From NCBI RefSeq assembly GCF_004137795.1, contig NZ_NWTM01000001.1, positions 1-64,000 on the forward strand: a stretch of 64,000 bases of DNA, read 5' to 3'. A model generated the notes under the pieces. That model was not told where the DNA came from. It did no database searches and was given only the letters and a program-made list of their open reading frames with translations. Every line of letters begins with the position of its first letter. Position 1 is the first letter of the stretch. A program made the position numbers and the translations under genes. Shown here piece by piece: positions 9,726 through 20,229 of the stretch. The stretch is from Pectobacterium zantedeschiae. Its GTDB lineage: Bacteria > Pseudomonadota > Gammaproteobacteria > Enterobacterales > Enterobacteriaceae.

Positions 9726-9812
9726 TGAGGTTTTTCTGCTTACCTTGCGAGATGAATGTGTAGAGTGAATTCGATGCAGAATAGCTTACTTTCATAGGTC
9801 TCAAAAGCAGTA

Positions 9813-9939
9813 TATACCTGTAATACTTCAAGCTGTATGTACGTTGGCTACGTTCACTCACCCGAATCGCTTACCTGAGTAAGCTCATCGGGATTCCTTC
9901 TCTTGCCGCCTTCCTGCAACTCGAATTATTTGGGGTATA
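9813..9939. repeat. Full-length ERIC element (127 bp)
   Basis: A 127-bp imperfect palindrome, from tatacctg to ggggtata, in the lapG-murQ intergenic region. It carries the recognisable ERIC core, including the central inverted GCTTACCTGAGTAAGC, the TTGCCGCCTTCCTGCAACTC arm and terminal TATA ends. Its length is the canonical one for ERIC/IRU repeats. Confidence 0.92.
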
Positions 9940-10015
9940 GTAGTGAAAATAGGGGTTTGTCATCGGCGTGTGAAAAACGTTGAAAGAACGCTGACATAGA
10001 GCATGAGGTATCAGA

Positions 10016-10942
10016 ATGAGTTCAGGCGTAGTGAATAGAGAGAACCTTAACTTAGGGACGTTGGTTTCCGAAACACGGAATCCGGCAACGATGACGCTGG
10101 ATCAGCTCTCTACGCTGGAGATGATGCACGTATTTAACCAGGAAGACCGGAAAGTGCCTGAAGCCATTGCGCAGGTTTTACCTGCGATTGCCGACGCTGT
10201 CGATCTGGCAACGGCATCGTTGCAGGCAGGTGGGCGGCTCATCTATCTGGGGGCAGGTACCAGCGGCCGTTTGGGCGTATTGGATGCCTCTGAGTGTCCG
10301 CCGACGTTTGGCGTACCGCATGGGCTGGTGATTGGCCTGATTGCTGGCGGGCCGGGAGCGTTACTTAAGGCGGTAGAAGGTGCGGAAGACGATCCCGAAC
10401 TCGGTGCCGCGGATTTGAAAGCGCTGAGTTTAACGGCTACCGATATGGTGATCGGTCTTGCGGCATCAGGCCGGACGCCGTATGTGATTGGTGCATTGCG
10501 CTATGCACGCGAGGTTGGCTGCCGGACAGCGGCGATTTCCTGCAACCCGCATTCACCTATTGCACAGGAAGCACAAATCGCGATTTCCCCTGTCGTTGGC
10601 CCAGAAGCACTAACGGGCTCGACGCGGTTGAAGTCGGGAACGGCGCAAAAATTAGTCCTGAATATGATTTCTACTGGTGTAATGGTTAAGCTGGGCAAGG
10701 TGTACCAGAATTTGATGGTTGATGTGAAGGCAACCAATGTGAAGCTGCTTGATCGTGCTTGTCGCATCGTGGTTGACGCGACGGGAGCAGAGTGGGATAG
10801 GGCGCGGCAGGCGCTGGTGCAGTCGGATAACGACGTTAAGCCAGCGATTCTGATGCTTCTGGCTAATATTGATGTGGAAGCTGCGCGTGAACGCCTGAAA
10901 AAACACAACGGCTATCTGCGTGAGGCGTTAATTGGCGAATAA
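10016..10942 (+). CDS. murQ: N-acetylmuramic acid 6-phosphate etherase
   Basis: MurQ (308 aa) cleaves the D-lactyl ether of MurNAc-6-phosphate to give GlcNAc-6-phosphate and lactate during recycling of cell-wall sugars in the cytoplasm. The sequence shows the SIS sugar-phosphate fold with the [20 protein letters not shown] motif near residues 82-101 and a second signature, [11 protein letters not shown]. The ATG is preceded by a GAGG ribosome site. No murP (PTS permease) or murR lies next to it here, so import of MurNAc must be encoded elsewhere. pgpC follows 30 bp downstream with the chosen start. Confidence 0.96.
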   Translation: MSSGVVNRENLNLGTLVSETRNPATMTLDQLSTLEMMHVFNQEDRKVPEAIAQVLPAIADAVDLATASLQAGGRLIYLGAGTSGRLGVLDASECPPTFGVPHGLVIGLIAGGPGALLKAVEGAEDDPELGAADLKALSLTATDMVIGLAASGRTPYVIGALRYAREVGCRTAAISCNPHSPIAQEAQIAISPVVGPEALTGSTRLKSGTAQKLVLNMISTGVMVKLGKVYQNLMVDVKATNVKLLDRACRIVVDATGAEWDRARQALVQSDNDVKPAILMLLANIDVEAARERLKKHNGYLREALIGE

Positions 10943-10972
10943 GAATATTTGGGTGTAATCGGGAGAACCGTT

Positions 10973-11611
10973 TTGAGTGATAAGCGAGAGCAACGCATTG
11001 TTTTTTTTGATCTGGATGGCACGTTGCATCAGCAGGACATGTTTGGCAGCTTTTTACGTTTCTTGCTTCGTCGGTTGCCGTTAAACCTCGTCCTGGTTAT
11101 TCCGCTTTTACCCGTTATTGGGATGGGATTATTGATACGCGGTCGGGCGGCTCGCTGGCCGATGAGCTGGCTGCTGTGGGCGATTACTTTTGGGCGTAAT
11201 GAAGACCATCTCATTCAGCTTGAAAAGCAGTTCGTCAGCGTATTTCGCCGCGATGTCATACCGTTTCCTCAGGTTCAGCAGCGGTTGAAAAACTATCTTG
11301 AAGACAGTGATGCGCAGGTCTGGCTGGTGACTGGATCGCCACAGCGACTGGTTGAACTGGTCTACCATGATTCGCCTTTTCTGCCCGGCGTTCGCCTGAT
11401 GGGGAGCCAAATTACACGCCGCTACGGCGGTTGGGTATTAACGCTACGCTGTCTCGGGCATGAAAAAGTGACGCAGATGGAGCAGCGTCTGGGCGCGCCG
11501 CTCAAGCTCTACAGCGGTTACAGCGACAGCAAACAGGACAACCCACTGCTCTATTTTTGCGAGCACCGCTGGCGGGTGACGCCCGAAGGCAGTCTGCAAC
11601 AGTTGGAGTAA
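10973..11611 (+). CDS. pgpC: Phosphatidylglycerophosphatase C (YfhB)
   Basis: This HAD-superfamily membrane phosphatase removes the terminal phosphate of phosphatidylglycerol phosphate. The sequence has the FFDLDGT nucleophile motif, TGSPQ (motif II) and a late GYSDSKQDNPLL motif, with a hydrophobic segment LNLVLVIPLLPVIGMGLLI. I place the start at the TTG at 10973 (MSDKREQRIVFF), which has GGGAG about 10 bases upstream and gives about 212 residues, as in E. coli; the frame is open a little further upstream to 10949. It follows murQ closely and is probably cotranscribed. Confidence 0.92.
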   Translation: MSDKREQRIVFFDLDGTLHQQDMFGSFLRFLLRRLPLNLVLVIPLLPVIGMGLLIRGRAARWPMSWLLWAITFGRNEDHLIQLEKQFVSVFRRDVIPFPQVQQRLKNYLEDSDAQVWLVTGSPQRLVELVYHDSPFLPGVRLMGSQITRRYGGWVLTLRCLGHEKVTQMEQRLGAPLKLYSGYSDSKQDNPLLYFCEHRWRVTPEGSLQQLE

Positions 11612-11687
11612 CACCTTCAATTCGCCATCCAGATAGGTATAATGCGCCGCCAAAATGTGAATGATAAGGGCCTACTGATATAGGTTC

Positions 11688-11773
11688 TATACCCCAAATA
11701 ATTCGAGTTGCAGGAAGGCGGCAAGAGAGCGAATGTATCCAACGCACATGCAGTTTGAAGTATTACGGGTATA
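11688..11773. repeat. ERIC element with central deletion (86 bp)
   Basis: Both ERIC arms and the terminal TATA boxes are present (tataccccaaataattcgag... and ...tttgaagtattacgggtata), but about 41 bp of the central palindrome are missing. It ends 11 bp before the tadA start codon, so it is probably transcribed as part of the tadA leader. Confidence 0.88.
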
Positions 11774-11778
11774 AGTGA

Positions 11779-12306
<528 letters not shown>

Positions 12307-12311
12307 AAAAC

Positions 12312-12379
12312 CGAGATACATAGAGCGACCACGAGACGAGGTGTCCCTGCGGGAACCTTATCTCCCGTGTTTCTCCTAA
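12312..12379. repeat. Dispersed intergenic repeat, copy A (68 bp)
   Basis: This block after tadA matches the block at 47265-47331 after iscX along its whole length (CGAGATACA..GAGCGAC.ACGAG.CG.GGT.TCCCTG....AACCT..., ending TTTCTCCTAA). It has imperfect dyad symmetry (GAGA, AGG and CCC pairing with GGG, CCT and TCTC). It is not an ERIC element. Confidence 0.8.
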
Positions 12380-12442
12380 AGTGCGGCTGAAGTCGCCAGC
12401 AGCAGGTTTTTTCCTTCCTTATACAGCCCTATTACGACGCTG

Positions 12443-13888
12443 TTATTCCGGTACTTTGGTGAGAGGAACCGCTGGATAACCTTGTGCAATCTGCGTCTGC
12501 TGCTGCGACTTGGTTTCTTTTTCTATCAGGTAACCTTCCAGACTCACCATATAACGCCGAATGTTTTCTACATAATTATAGGCTTCGTGTCCGCGCGCGT
12601 AGCCGTAGGTGGTTTGGGTGTAATAGCGCTTTTGGCTCAACATCGGCAGGCGCATTTTCACATCCACCCAGCTGTCTGGGTTACCTTTTTGTTTTTCAGT
12701 TAATTTGCGCGCATCAAGCAGGTGAGCGTATCCCATGTTGTAGGACGCTAGCGCAAACCAGATTTTTTCATCCTCAGGGATGGTATCCGGCATTTTCTGC
12801 ATCATATGCGACATATATTGTGCGCCGCCGCGAATGCTTTGCTCTGGGTCAACGCGATCGGTGACGTTCAGGCTTTCTGCGGTGTTGCGTGTGAGCATCA
12901 TCAGTCCGCGTACGCCAGTAGGAGAGGTCGCTATCGGGTTCCAGTGTGACTCCTGATAGGAGATAGCCGCCAGAAGTTTCCAGTCGATATCGGTGGCGTA
13001 TTTTTCAAACAGCGGGCGCAGGTCCGGCAGCGTTTCGTCAATCGCGCTTAGGAACGTAGTGGTGTCAACATAGTCAAATTCACCAACGTGACCGAGATAT
13101 TTCTCCTCCAGACGCGCGAGCGTACCGTCTTCGGCAATCTGGCTGAAGAAATCCAGCAGCGCAGCGGACAGACTATCATCGTGGGAACGGCGCATATACC
13201 AGGTGACGGGTTCTTCATCGCTGAGATCGAAGGCGACGGCGAGCTGTGGATGAATACGCTGCATCAAGCCAATGGTGACCGAATCACCCAGCGTATAGTC
13301 CAGTTTGCCGTCGGCAACCTGTTTCAGTAATTCCTGCGTGCTTTGATCGGAGGCGGATTCCCAACTTAATTGCGGATACTTCTCTGCTTTTAAATCACGT
13401 AGGGTAGCGGCATGGGCTGAGCCCGACGTAACAACAAGACGGCCTTGCAGTTTATCCAGCGTTTTTGGGCGGGGCGATCCGAGGCGATAGACAATCTGTT
13501 GGGAAATAGAGTAGTAGGTCGGGCCAGCACGGAAACGTTCCAGACGCTCGTGATTGTAAATCAGCCCGGCAGCCAGCAGGTCCGCATCGTCACCGTCCAG
13601 ATCGTCGAACAGTTCGTCAAGATTCTTACGTGACGAGACCACCAGCTTGACGCCGAGGTAATCGGCGAAACGTTTTGCCAGTTCATAGTCCAGACCTGTC
13701 GGGGATCCGTTGCTCATTGCATAAGTCAGCGGTGAGTTAACGGTGCTGATACGCAACTCACCGCGTGAGAGGATCTGCCTGAGCTGTACATCCTGGCTAC
13801 TGCGCCAGGGAATGCTAGGCCATAGCGCTAACGCCAGCAGTAACGTGATAATCCCGATGAAAAAATAATTTAATTTTAAAGGCTTCAA
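12443..13888 (-). CDS. mltF: Membrane-bound lytic murein transglycosylase F
   Basis: MltF cleaves peptidoglycan between MurNAc and GlcNAc, making 1,6-anhydro ends. The N-terminal membrane anchor ([19 protein letters not shown]) is followed by a periplasmic-solute-binding-like regulatory domain (TPLTY-like motif, [18 protein letters not shown]) and a C-terminal SLT/lysozyme-like domain with the catalytic Glu in SYQESHWNP and the [12 protein letters not shown] motif. I choose the TTG at 13888 ([10 protein letters not shown], 481 aa) because it matches the family start and has GAGAG upstream; the frame is open to 13996, so a longer N terminus is possible. Divergent from purL. Confidence 0.92.
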   Translation of the reverse strand: MKPLKLNYFFIGIITLLLALALWPSIPWRSSQDVQLRQILSRGELRISTVNSPLTYAMSNGSPTGLDYELAKRFADYLGVKLVVSSRKNLDELFDDLDGDDADLLAAGLIYNHERLERFRAGPTYYSISQQIVYRLGSPRPKTLDKLQGRLVVTSGSAHAATLRDLKAEKYPQLSWESASDQSTQELLKQVADGKLDYTLGDSVTIGLMQRIHPQLAVAFDLSDEEPVTWYMRRSHDDSLSAALLDFFSQIAEDGTLARLEEKYLGHVGEFDYVDTTTFLSAIDETLPDLRPLFEKYATDIDWKLLAAISYQESHWNPIATSPTGVRGLMMLTRNTAESLNVTDRVDPEQSIRGGAQYMSHMMQKMPDTIPEDEKIWFALASYNMGYAHLLDARKLTEKQKGNPDSWVDVKMRLPMLSQKRYYTQTTYGYARGHEAYNYVENIRRYMVSLEGYLIEKETKSQQQTQIAQGYPAVPLTKVPE

Positions 13889-14054
13889 ATAGTTATCTCT
13901 CGGCGGCCGCGTGGCCAGGCTGTCTGTAACGGCAGTTTTTTTATACGTCATTTCCCAGAGTGGGGGCATTTTGCTTAACAAACCGCCAGTGTGCAACTTT
14001 TATTGATTTGGTCACCGATTAATCATTCGGCGGATGCGAAGTGAAATTATCGCC

Positions 14055-14070
14055 ACGCAAACGGTTTCGT
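14055..14070 (+). promoter_or_regulatory. PurR operator of purL
   Basis: ACGCAAACGGTTTCGT matches the PurR box ACGCAAACGTTTTCGT at 14 of 16 positions. It overlaps the probable -35 hexamer (TTTCGT, 14065-14070), which is 17 bp from a perfect TATAAT at 14088-14093. Repression by PurR with hypoxanthine or guanine is expected. Confidence 0.88.
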
Positions 14071-14167
14071 CCGAGGGAAGGATTCTCTATAATACGCGCG
14101 TTTCCCCCCTGTTGTGCCCAATGGCTGTATCGCAGCCAGTGCATCGAAGACGAGAGAACTTTAGATT

Positions 14168-17100
14168 ATGGAAATACTGCGTGGTTCACCTGCTTTATCG
14201 GCTTTTCGTATTAATAAATTGCTGGTCCGCTGCAAAGAGCACGTTTTGCCGGTCAGCGATATCTATGCTGAATACGTACATTTCGCCGATGTCAGCGCTC
14301 CGCTGAACAACGATGAACAGGCCAAACTGACACGTTTGCTGAAGTATGGTCCTTCTCTCGCGGAGCACGAGCCGCAAGGTCATCTGTTACTGGTGACGCC
14401 ACGTCCTGGCACCATTTCACCGTGGTCTTCCAAAGCCACCGATATCGCCCATAACTGTGGATTAAGCAAAGTACTGCGTCTGGAGCGCGGTCTGGCTTTC
14501 TATATTCATGCGCCTACGTTGAACGACGAGCAGTGGCAGCAACTGGGGGCACTGCTGCATGACCGGATGATGGAAAGCGTATTTAGCGACCTGAAACAGG
14601 CCGAAGCGCTGTTCTCTCATCATCAACCTGCGCCTTTCAAGCGCATCGAAATTCTGCTGCAAGGGCGTCAGGCGCTGGAAGAGGCGAACGTTCGTCTTGG
14701 GCTGGCCTTGGCAGAAGATGAAATTGACTACCTGCTAGAAGCTTTCACCAATCTGGGCCGTAACCCGACCGATATCGAACTGTATATGTTCGCGCAGGCG
14801 AATTCTGAGCACTGCCGCCACAAGATTTTTAATGCGGATTGGGTGATCGACGGCGTAATTCAGCCGAAATCACTGTTCAAAATGATCAAAAACACCTTTG
14901 AACACACACCCGATCACGTTCTCTCTGCCTATAAAGACAACGCTGCCGTCATGGAAGGCTCCGCCGTCGGCCGTTTCTACACCGATGCCAATGGGCAATA
15001 TGATTACCATCAGGAAGACGCACATATCCTGATGAAGGTTGAAACACATAACCACCCAACCGCAATTTCACCGTGGCCGGGCGCAGCAACTGGCTCCGGC
15101 GGTGAAATCCGTGACGAAGGCGCAACAGGCCGTGGATCCAAACCGAAAGCGGGGCTGGTGGGCTTCTCTGTATCGAATCTGCGTATTCCTGGCTTTATTC
15201 AGCCGTGGGAAGAAGAAGAGTTTGGTAAGCCAGATCGTATTGTCAGCGCGCTGGATATCATGACTGAAGGCCCATTGGGCGGCGCGGCATTCAACAACGA
15301 ATTCGGCCGTCCTGCACTGACTGGCTATTTCCGTACTTATGAAGAGCGTGTCGATAGCCACAATGGAGCAGAGCTGCGCGGTTACCATAAACCGATCATG
15401 CTGGCAGGCGGCATTGGTAACATCCGTGGCGATCACGTCAAAAAAGGCGAAATTAGCGTCGGAGCTAAACTGATTGTGCTGGGCGGACCGTCCATGAATA
15501 TTGGTCTGGGCGGTGGCGCTGCCTCTTCCATGGCATCGGGTCAATCCGATGCGGATCTGGATTTTGCTTCTGTGCAGCGTGATAACCCGGAAATGGAGCG
15601 TCGCTGTCAGGAAGTCATCGACCGCTGTTGGCAATTAGGCGAAGCCAACCCGATTCTGTTCATTCACGATGTCGGTGCGGGTGGTTTGTCTAACGCAATG
15701 CCGGAACTGGTGAGCGACGGTGGTCGCGGTGGTCGCTTTGAACTGCGCGATATTCTGAACGATGAACCGGGCATGAGCCCGCTGGAAGTCTGGTGTAACG
15801 AATCGCAGGAGCGCTACGTTCTGGCGGTTGCCCCAGAGCAGTTGTCCCAGTTTGATGAGATTTGCCGCCGTGAGCGCGCACCTTATGCGGTGATTGGTGA
15901 AGCGACGGAAGAGCTGCATCTGACGATGAACGATCGTCATTTCAACAACAAACCTATCGATTTACCGCTGGATGTGCTGCTGGGCAAAACGCCGAAGATG
16001 CTGCGTGATGTTGAGCGTAAACAGGTAGCAGGTACGCCGCTACAGCGTGATGAAATCTATCTGGCCGAAGCCGTCGAGCGTGTACTGCACTTGCCAGTTG
16101 TTGCGGAAAAAACCTTCTTGATCACCATCGGCGACCGCTCTGTTACCGGTATGGTAGCGCGCGATCAGATGGTCGGGCCATGGCAGGTGCCAGTGGCTGA
16201 CTGTGCAGTGACTACTGCCAGCCTCGATAGTTATTACGGTGAAGCGATGTCTATCGGCGAGCGTGCACCGGTCGCGTTGCGTAACTTCGCAGCCTCCGCG
16301 CGTTTAGCCGTGGGTGAGGCGTTGACGAACATTGCCGCCACGCATATTGGCCCGCTGACCCGAGTGAAATTGTCCGCAAACTGGATGGCAGCAGCAGGGC
16401 ATCCGGGCGAAGATGCCGGCCTATACGATGCGGTGAAAGCCGTGGGTGAGGAACTGTGTCCAGCATTGGGTCTGACGATCCCGGTGGGTAAAGATTCCAT
16501 GTCGATGAAAACCCGCTGGCAGGAAGAAGGCGAAGATCGCGCGGTTACTTCGCCGATGTCGCTGGTGATCTCTGCGTTTGCCCGTGTAGAGGACGTGCGT
16601 AACACGGTAACGCCACAGTTGCGTACCGGTCAGGATAATGCGCTGCTGCTGATTGATCTGGGGGCAGGTAATAAAGCGCTGGGCGCAACGGCGCTGGCAC
16701 AGGTTTATCGCCAGTTGGGTCGTAAAACGGCAGATGTTCATAGTCCAGAGCAGTTGGCGGGCTTCTTTAATGCGATCCAAGAGTTGGTCGCTGCTAAGGC
16801 ACTTCTGGCCTACCATGACCGTTCAGACGGTGGCCTGCTTGTGACGCTGGCGGAGATGGCCTTTGCTGGCCATTGCGGTATCACTGTCGATATCGCGTCT
16901 CAGGGTGAGGACACGCTGGCGACGCTATTTAACGAAGAACTTGGCGCCGTTATTCAGATTCCGGCAGCGCGTCGTGCTGAAGTGGAAGCTATTCTGGCTC
17001 TGCATGGTTTGGCGGACTGTGTGCATTACCTCGGTCAGGCTGAAGAGGGAACGCGTTTCACCATCAATCAGGGTGCAGAAGCGGTGTATCAGGAGAGCCG

Positions 17101-18055
17101 TTCGACGCTACGCCGCTGGTGGGCTGAAACCAGTTGGCAGATGCAGCGCCTGCGTGATAATCCACAGTGTGCTGACCAAGAACACATCGCCAGACAGGAT
17201 GATAACGATCCCGGTCTGAATGTATCGCTGACCTTCGATCCGAAGGAAGATATTGCCGCGCCTTATATCGCTAAGAATGTTCGGCCTAAAGTGGCTGTCC
17301 TGCGTGAGCAGGGGGTGAACTCCCACGTAGAAATGGCGGCGGCGTTCCACCGCGCGGGCTTTGATGCCATCGACATCCATATGAGCGACCTGCTGGCAAA
17401 TCGCCGTAACTTGCAGGATTTTCAGGCGTTGGTTGCCTGTGGTGGTTTCTCTTATGGTGACGTGCTGGGGGCGGGTGAAGGTTGGGCTAAATCCATTCTG
17501 TTCAACTCTCGCGTGCGTGATGAATTCGCTGAATTCTTCCTGCGTCCACAGACGCTGGCGCTGGGCGTATGTAACGGCTGCCAAATGATGTCTAACCTGC
17601 GTGAACTGATTCCGGGGGCCGATCTCTGGCCGCGTTTTGTCCGTAATAAATCCGATCGCTTTGAAGCACGCTTCAGTCTGGTCGAAGTGGAGAAAAGCCC
17701 GTCTCTGTTCATGAACGACATGGCAGGGTCGCGTATGCCTATTGCTGTTTCACACGGCGAAGGACAAGTTGAAGTCCGCGACGATGCGCATTTAGCGGCG
17801 CTTGAAGAGCACGGTCTGGTGGCCCTGCGTTATATCAACCACTACGGTCAGGTAACCGAGAATTATCCGGCTAACCCGAATGGCTCGCCAAACGGTATTA
17901 CGGCGGTGACCAGCACCAGCGGCCGTGCAACTGTCATGATGCCACACCCTGAGCGAGTGTTCCGTACCGTCAGTAACTCCTGGCACCCTGAAGAGTGGGG
18001 CGAGGATGGCCCGTGGATGCGTATGTTCCGCAATGCGCGCAGACAGCTGGGCTGA
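14168..18055 (+). CDS. purL: Phosphoribosylformylglycinamidine synthase (FGAM synthetase)
   Basis: The 1,295-residue large-type PurL performs the fourth step of purine synthesis, converting FGAR to FGAM with ATP and glutamine. It has an N-terminal PurS-like domain, two AIRS-type halves (for example [28 protein letters not shown] and [18 protein letters not shown]) and a C-terminal class I glutaminase with the nucleophile Cys in [11 protein letters not shown] and a late [10 protein letters not shown]. Length and order match the E. coli enzyme. Its promoter carries a PurR box, and a clear terminator follows. Confidence 0.98.
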   Translation: MEILRGSPALSAFRINKLLVRCKEHVLPVSDIYAEYVHFADVSAPLNNDEQAKLTRLLKYGPSLAEHEPQGHLLLVTPRPGTISPWSSKATDIAHNCGLSKVLRLERGLAFYIHAPTLNDEQWQQLGALLHDRMMESVFSDLKQAEALFSHHQPAPFKRIEILLQGRQALEEANVRLGLALAEDEIDYLLEAFTNLGRNPTDIELYMFAQANSEHCRHKIFNADWVIDGVIQPKSLFKMIKNTFEHTPDHVLSAYKDNAAVMEGSAVGRFYTDANGQYDYHQEDAHILMKVETHNHPTAISPWPGAATGSGGEIRDEGATGRGSKPKAGLVGFSVSNLRIPGFIQPWEEEEFGKPDRIVSALDIMTEGPLGGAAFNNEFGRPALTGYFRTYEERVDSHNGAELRGYHKPIMLAGGIGNIRGDHVKKGEISVGAKLIVLGGPSMNIGLGGGAASSMASGQSDADLDFASVQRDNPEMERRCQEVIDRCWQLGEANPILFIHDVGAGGLSNAMPELVSDGGRGGRFELRDILNDEPGMSPLEVWCNESQERYVLAVAPEQLSQFDEICRRERAPYAVIGEATEELHLTMNDRHFNNKPIDLPLDVLLGKTPKMLRDVERKQVAGTPLQRDEIYLAEAVERVLHLPVVAEKTFLITIGDRSVTGMVARDQMVGPWQVPVADCAVTTASLDSYYGEAMSIGERAPVALRNFAASARLAVGEALTNIAATHIGPLTRVKLSANWMAAAGHPGEDAGLYDAVKAVGEELCPALGLTIPVGKDSMSMKTRWQEEGEDRAVTSPMSLVISAFARVEDVRNTVTPQLRTGQDNALLLIDLGAGNKALGATALAQVYRQLGRKTADVHSPEQLAGFFNAIQELVAAKALLAYHDRSDGGLLVTLAEMAFAGHCGITVDIASQGEDTLATLFNEELGAVIQIPAARRAEVEAILALHGLADCVHYLGQAEEGTRFTINQGAEAVYQESRSTLRRWWAETSWQMQRLRDNPQCADQEHIARQDDNDPGLNVSLTFDPKEDIAAPYIAKNVRPKVAVLREQGVNSHVEMAAAFHRAGFDAIDIHMSDLLANRRNLQDFQALVACGGFSYGDVLGAGEGWAKSILFNSRVRDEFAEFFLRPQTLALGVCNGCQMMSNLRELIPGADLWPRFVRNKSDRFEARFSLVEVEKSPSLFMNDMAGSRMPIAVSHGEGQVEVRDDAHLAALEEHGLVALRYINHYGQVTENYPANPNGSPNGITAVTSTSGRATVMMPHPERVFRTVSNSWHPEEWGEDGPWMRMFRNARRQLG

Positions 18056-18070
18056 GTTAACTTTGTGAGG

Positions 18071-18095
18071 AAAAGGGGCTTTGGCCCCTTTTTTA
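18071..18095 (+). terminator. purL terminator
   Basis: AAAAGGGGC TTTG GCCCC followed by TTTTTT is a classic intrinsic terminator, 15 bp after the purL stop. Confidence 0.9.
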
Positions 18096-18144
18096 CGTCT
18101 GTTTTCTTGGGTTGTCGCTTTTTTGCGACGAACTGATTTTTCGA

Positions 18145-18225
18145 TGTCTCTAATTGGAGACGTTTAACTATTTGATTTTTATGATTGGCGTGACCTTGTC
18201 ATAAAGCTGTCTGTTTTTAGCGACA
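18145..18225 (+). promoter_or_regulatory. Two GlrR (QseF) binding sites upstream of glmY
   Basis: TGTC-N10-GACG at 18145-18162 and a perfect TGTC-N10-GACA at 18208-18225 fit the GlrR site known from enterobacterial glmY promoters. They lie about 120-200 bp upstream of the sigma-54 core promoter, a usual distance for an enhancer-binding activator. glrR itself is at 21063-22400. Confidence 0.8.
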
Positions 18226-18341
18226 TAAATTGTCTCTTTGACGTGTATTTTCGTTATTTGCGTTCTTGGTACTTTGTTTTTTAGTGGGTTTTAATTTAAA
18301 AGCCATTAAAAATCATGTATTTGATTTTTGTTTTGCCAAGT

Positions 18342-18357
18342 TGGCATGATAAGTGCT
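18342..18357 (+). promoter_or_regulatory. Sigma-54 promoter of glmY
   Basis: TGGCATGATAAGTGCT has the -24 GG (18343-18344) and -12 GC (18355-18356) separated by exactly 10 bases, as sigma-54 requires, and is placed about 10 bp before the GlmY 5' end. Whether an overlapping sigma-70 promoter exists, as in E. coli, is not clear. Confidence 0.85.
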
Positions 18358-18365
18358 TTATAGTC

Positions 18366-18589
18366 AGTGTTGCTCATTCAACTGGTTATGATTGCGTTGC
18401 GAACTGGCAAACATTTTCGCTCATAACATCTGGAATGATGCCAAAAGAAAGGGTGCCTATCGTCCACCAGACCGATAACAGAGCGTGAAAACGAACTTTA
18501 TCAAGCATCGGACGACACGTTGAGTGAGGCACCGCCTATTCAGTTACGCGGCCAGAGGGAGCGATTCTTCTGGCCGCGTGATGCTTTAT
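18366..18589 (+). ncRNA. glmY: GlmY small RNA
   Basis: GlmY is the decoy RNA that captures the adaptor RapZ, sparing GlmZ so that glmS (glucosamine-6-phosphate synthase) is translated. The 5' end, AGTGTTGCTCATTCAAC followed by TGGTTATG, resembles E. coli GlmY, and the GGTGCCTATCGTCCAC ... CGTTGAGTGAGGCACC blocks are shared with the GlmY/GlmZ family. The 3' end is a perfect 11-bp stem (18546-18556 with 18569-18579) followed by a T-rich run. Location between purL and glrK is conserved in enterobacteria. The exact ends are inferred; the last hairpin makes this RNA somewhat longer than the 184 nt of E. coli. Confidence 0.87.
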
Positions 18590-18757
18590 TACTCCATCAC
18601 ATCTCCCAGAGAATCCCCTGATTTTTTACGGCGTCACTGTCTACGGCGTGACATTGGTATTCATGTCGTATTGCGAAGCGTTGCGCATGCCGTAAGAGAA
18701 AACGTTGAACTTTTGTAAGACTCAGTTAGCATCAGAGCGGATTTGATAGGTAACGAG

Positions 18758-20194
18758 ATGATTTCTTTGAAACGATGGCGTTTATTCCCGCGTTCCCTGC
18801 GGCAATTAGTAATTATGGCGTTCTTGTTGGTACTGCTGCCGCTGTTGGTGCTGGCTTATCAGGCTTATCAAAGTCTGAACATGCTGAGCGAACAGGCGGC
18901 AGATATCAACCGGACAACGCTGACGGATGCCCGCCGCAGTGAGGCGATGACCAGCGTCGCGTTGGCGATGGAGCGTAGCTACCGGCAATACTGCGTATTG
19001 GACGATCAGACGCTGGCGACGCTCTACCAGAACCAGCGTAAACAGTATTCGCAAATGCTGGATTCCCACGCGCAGGTGCTCCCCGATCCCCGTTATTATC
19101 AGACATTACGTCAACTCCTTACTCAGCTAGGCGAAATACGCTGCCATAACAGTGGCCCGGAACAAACGGCATCCAGCCTGTTGGAAGGTTTTTCCCGTGC
19201 CAATGGGCAGATGGTACAGGTGACGCGTGACGTCGTTTTTTCCCGTGGCCAACAACTCCAGCAGGCTATTTCTGAACGTGGCCAGTTCTTTGGCTGGCAG
19301 GCGCTATTGCTATTCCTGGTCAGCGTGCTGCTGGTGGTTCTCTTTACACGAATGATTATCGGCCCAGTTAATGGCGTCGAGCGGATGATTAACCGCCTTG
19401 GGGAAGGGCGCTCGTTGGGTAACACCAGCACCTTCAAAGGGCCGCGTGAGATTCGGACGTTGGCGCAACGCATTATCTGGCTGAGCGAGCGTCTATCGTG
19501 GCTGGAGTCGCAGCGGCATGAATTCTTGCGCCATATTTCCCATGAACTCAAGACGCCGCTGGCGAGCCTGCGGGAAGGCACCGAACTGCTGGCAGATGAA
19601 GTGGTTGGCCCGCTGACTGCCGATCAGAAAGAGGTTGTGGATATCCTCGATAGCAGCAGCCGTCACCTGCTACAACTGATTGATCAACTGCTCGACTATA
19701 ATCGCAAGCTTGCGGATACGCCGACCGAGCTGGAACGCGTTGAAATCGAAGAGATCGTCGATATTGTTGTATCGTCCCATAGTCTGCCTGCCCGCGCTAA
19801 AATGATTCATACCGATGTGACGCTGGCCGTCGAGCACTGTTGGGCGGAGACGACGCTGTTGATGCGAGTGATTGATAATCTCTATTCCAATGCGGTGCAC
19901 TACGGTAAGGAATCCGGTAACATTTGGATTTATAGCCGTCAGATTGGCAATCGCGTTCAAATTGATGTTGCCAACAGTGGTACGCCGATTCCTGATGCAG
20001 AGCGGGGCATGATTTTCGAACCCTTTTATCAGGGAAGTCATCAGCGCCGTGGTGCAGTCAAGGGAAGCGGATTAGGGCTGAGCATCGCGCGTGATTGCAT
20101 TCGTCGTATGCGCGGTGAGCTGAGCCTCATTACCGTTGATTATGCTGATGTATGTTTCCGCATCGAGTTGCCTTTATTGTCCGATAACGAATAG
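18758..20194 (+). CDS. glrK: Sensor histidine kinase GlrK (QseE)
   Basis: The inner-membrane kinase of the two-component system controlling glmY. It has two membrane segments (QLVIMAFLLVLLPLLVLAY near the N terminus and ALLLFLVSVLLVVLF around residue 185-200), a periplasmic sensor between them, a HAMP region, the dimerisation/phosphoacceptor motif FLRHISHELKTPLAS (His262 from this start) and an ATPase domain with DNLYSNAVHYG and GSGLGLSIARD. I choose the ATG at 18758 with TAGGTAACGAG upstream rather than the TTG at 18743. It heads a glrK-qseG-glrR operon. Confidence 0.95.
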   Translation: MISLKRWRLFPRSLRQLVIMAFLLVLLPLLVLAYQAYQSLNMLSEQAADINRTTLTDARRSEAMTSVALAMERSYRQYCVLDDQTLATLYQNQRKQYSQMLDSHAQVLPDPRYYQTLRQLLTQLGEIRCHNSGPEQTASSLLEGFSRANGQMVQVTRDVVFSRGQQLQQAISERGQFFGWQALLLFLVSVLLVVLFTRMIIGPVNGVERMINRLGEGRSLGNTSTFKGPREIRTLAQRIIWLSERLSWLESQRHEFLRHISHELKTPLASLREGTELLADEVVGPLTADQKEVVDILDSSSRHLLQLIDQLLDYNRKLADTPTELERVEIEEIVDIVVSSHSLPARAKMIHTDVTLAVEHCWAETTLLMRVIDNLYSNAVHYGKESGNIWIYSRQIGNRVQIDVANSGTPIPDAERGMIFEPFYQGSHQRRGAVKGSGLGLSIARDCIRRMRGELSLITVDYADVCFRIELPLLSDNE

Positions 20195-20229
20195 TTCGAT
20201 AATGAATAAAATCCGAGAATGAATAGATA

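Noticed and set aside
15068-15634. Minus-strand open frame of 188 codons inside purL, and similar frames inside iscS, glyA, pepB and hscA
   Set aside because: They oppose highly conserved genes, start at arbitrary codons and encode no recognisable protein.
18524-18718. Open frame of 64 codons after GlmY
   Set aside because: It runs through the 3' hairpin of GlmY and has no ribosome site; a chance frame.
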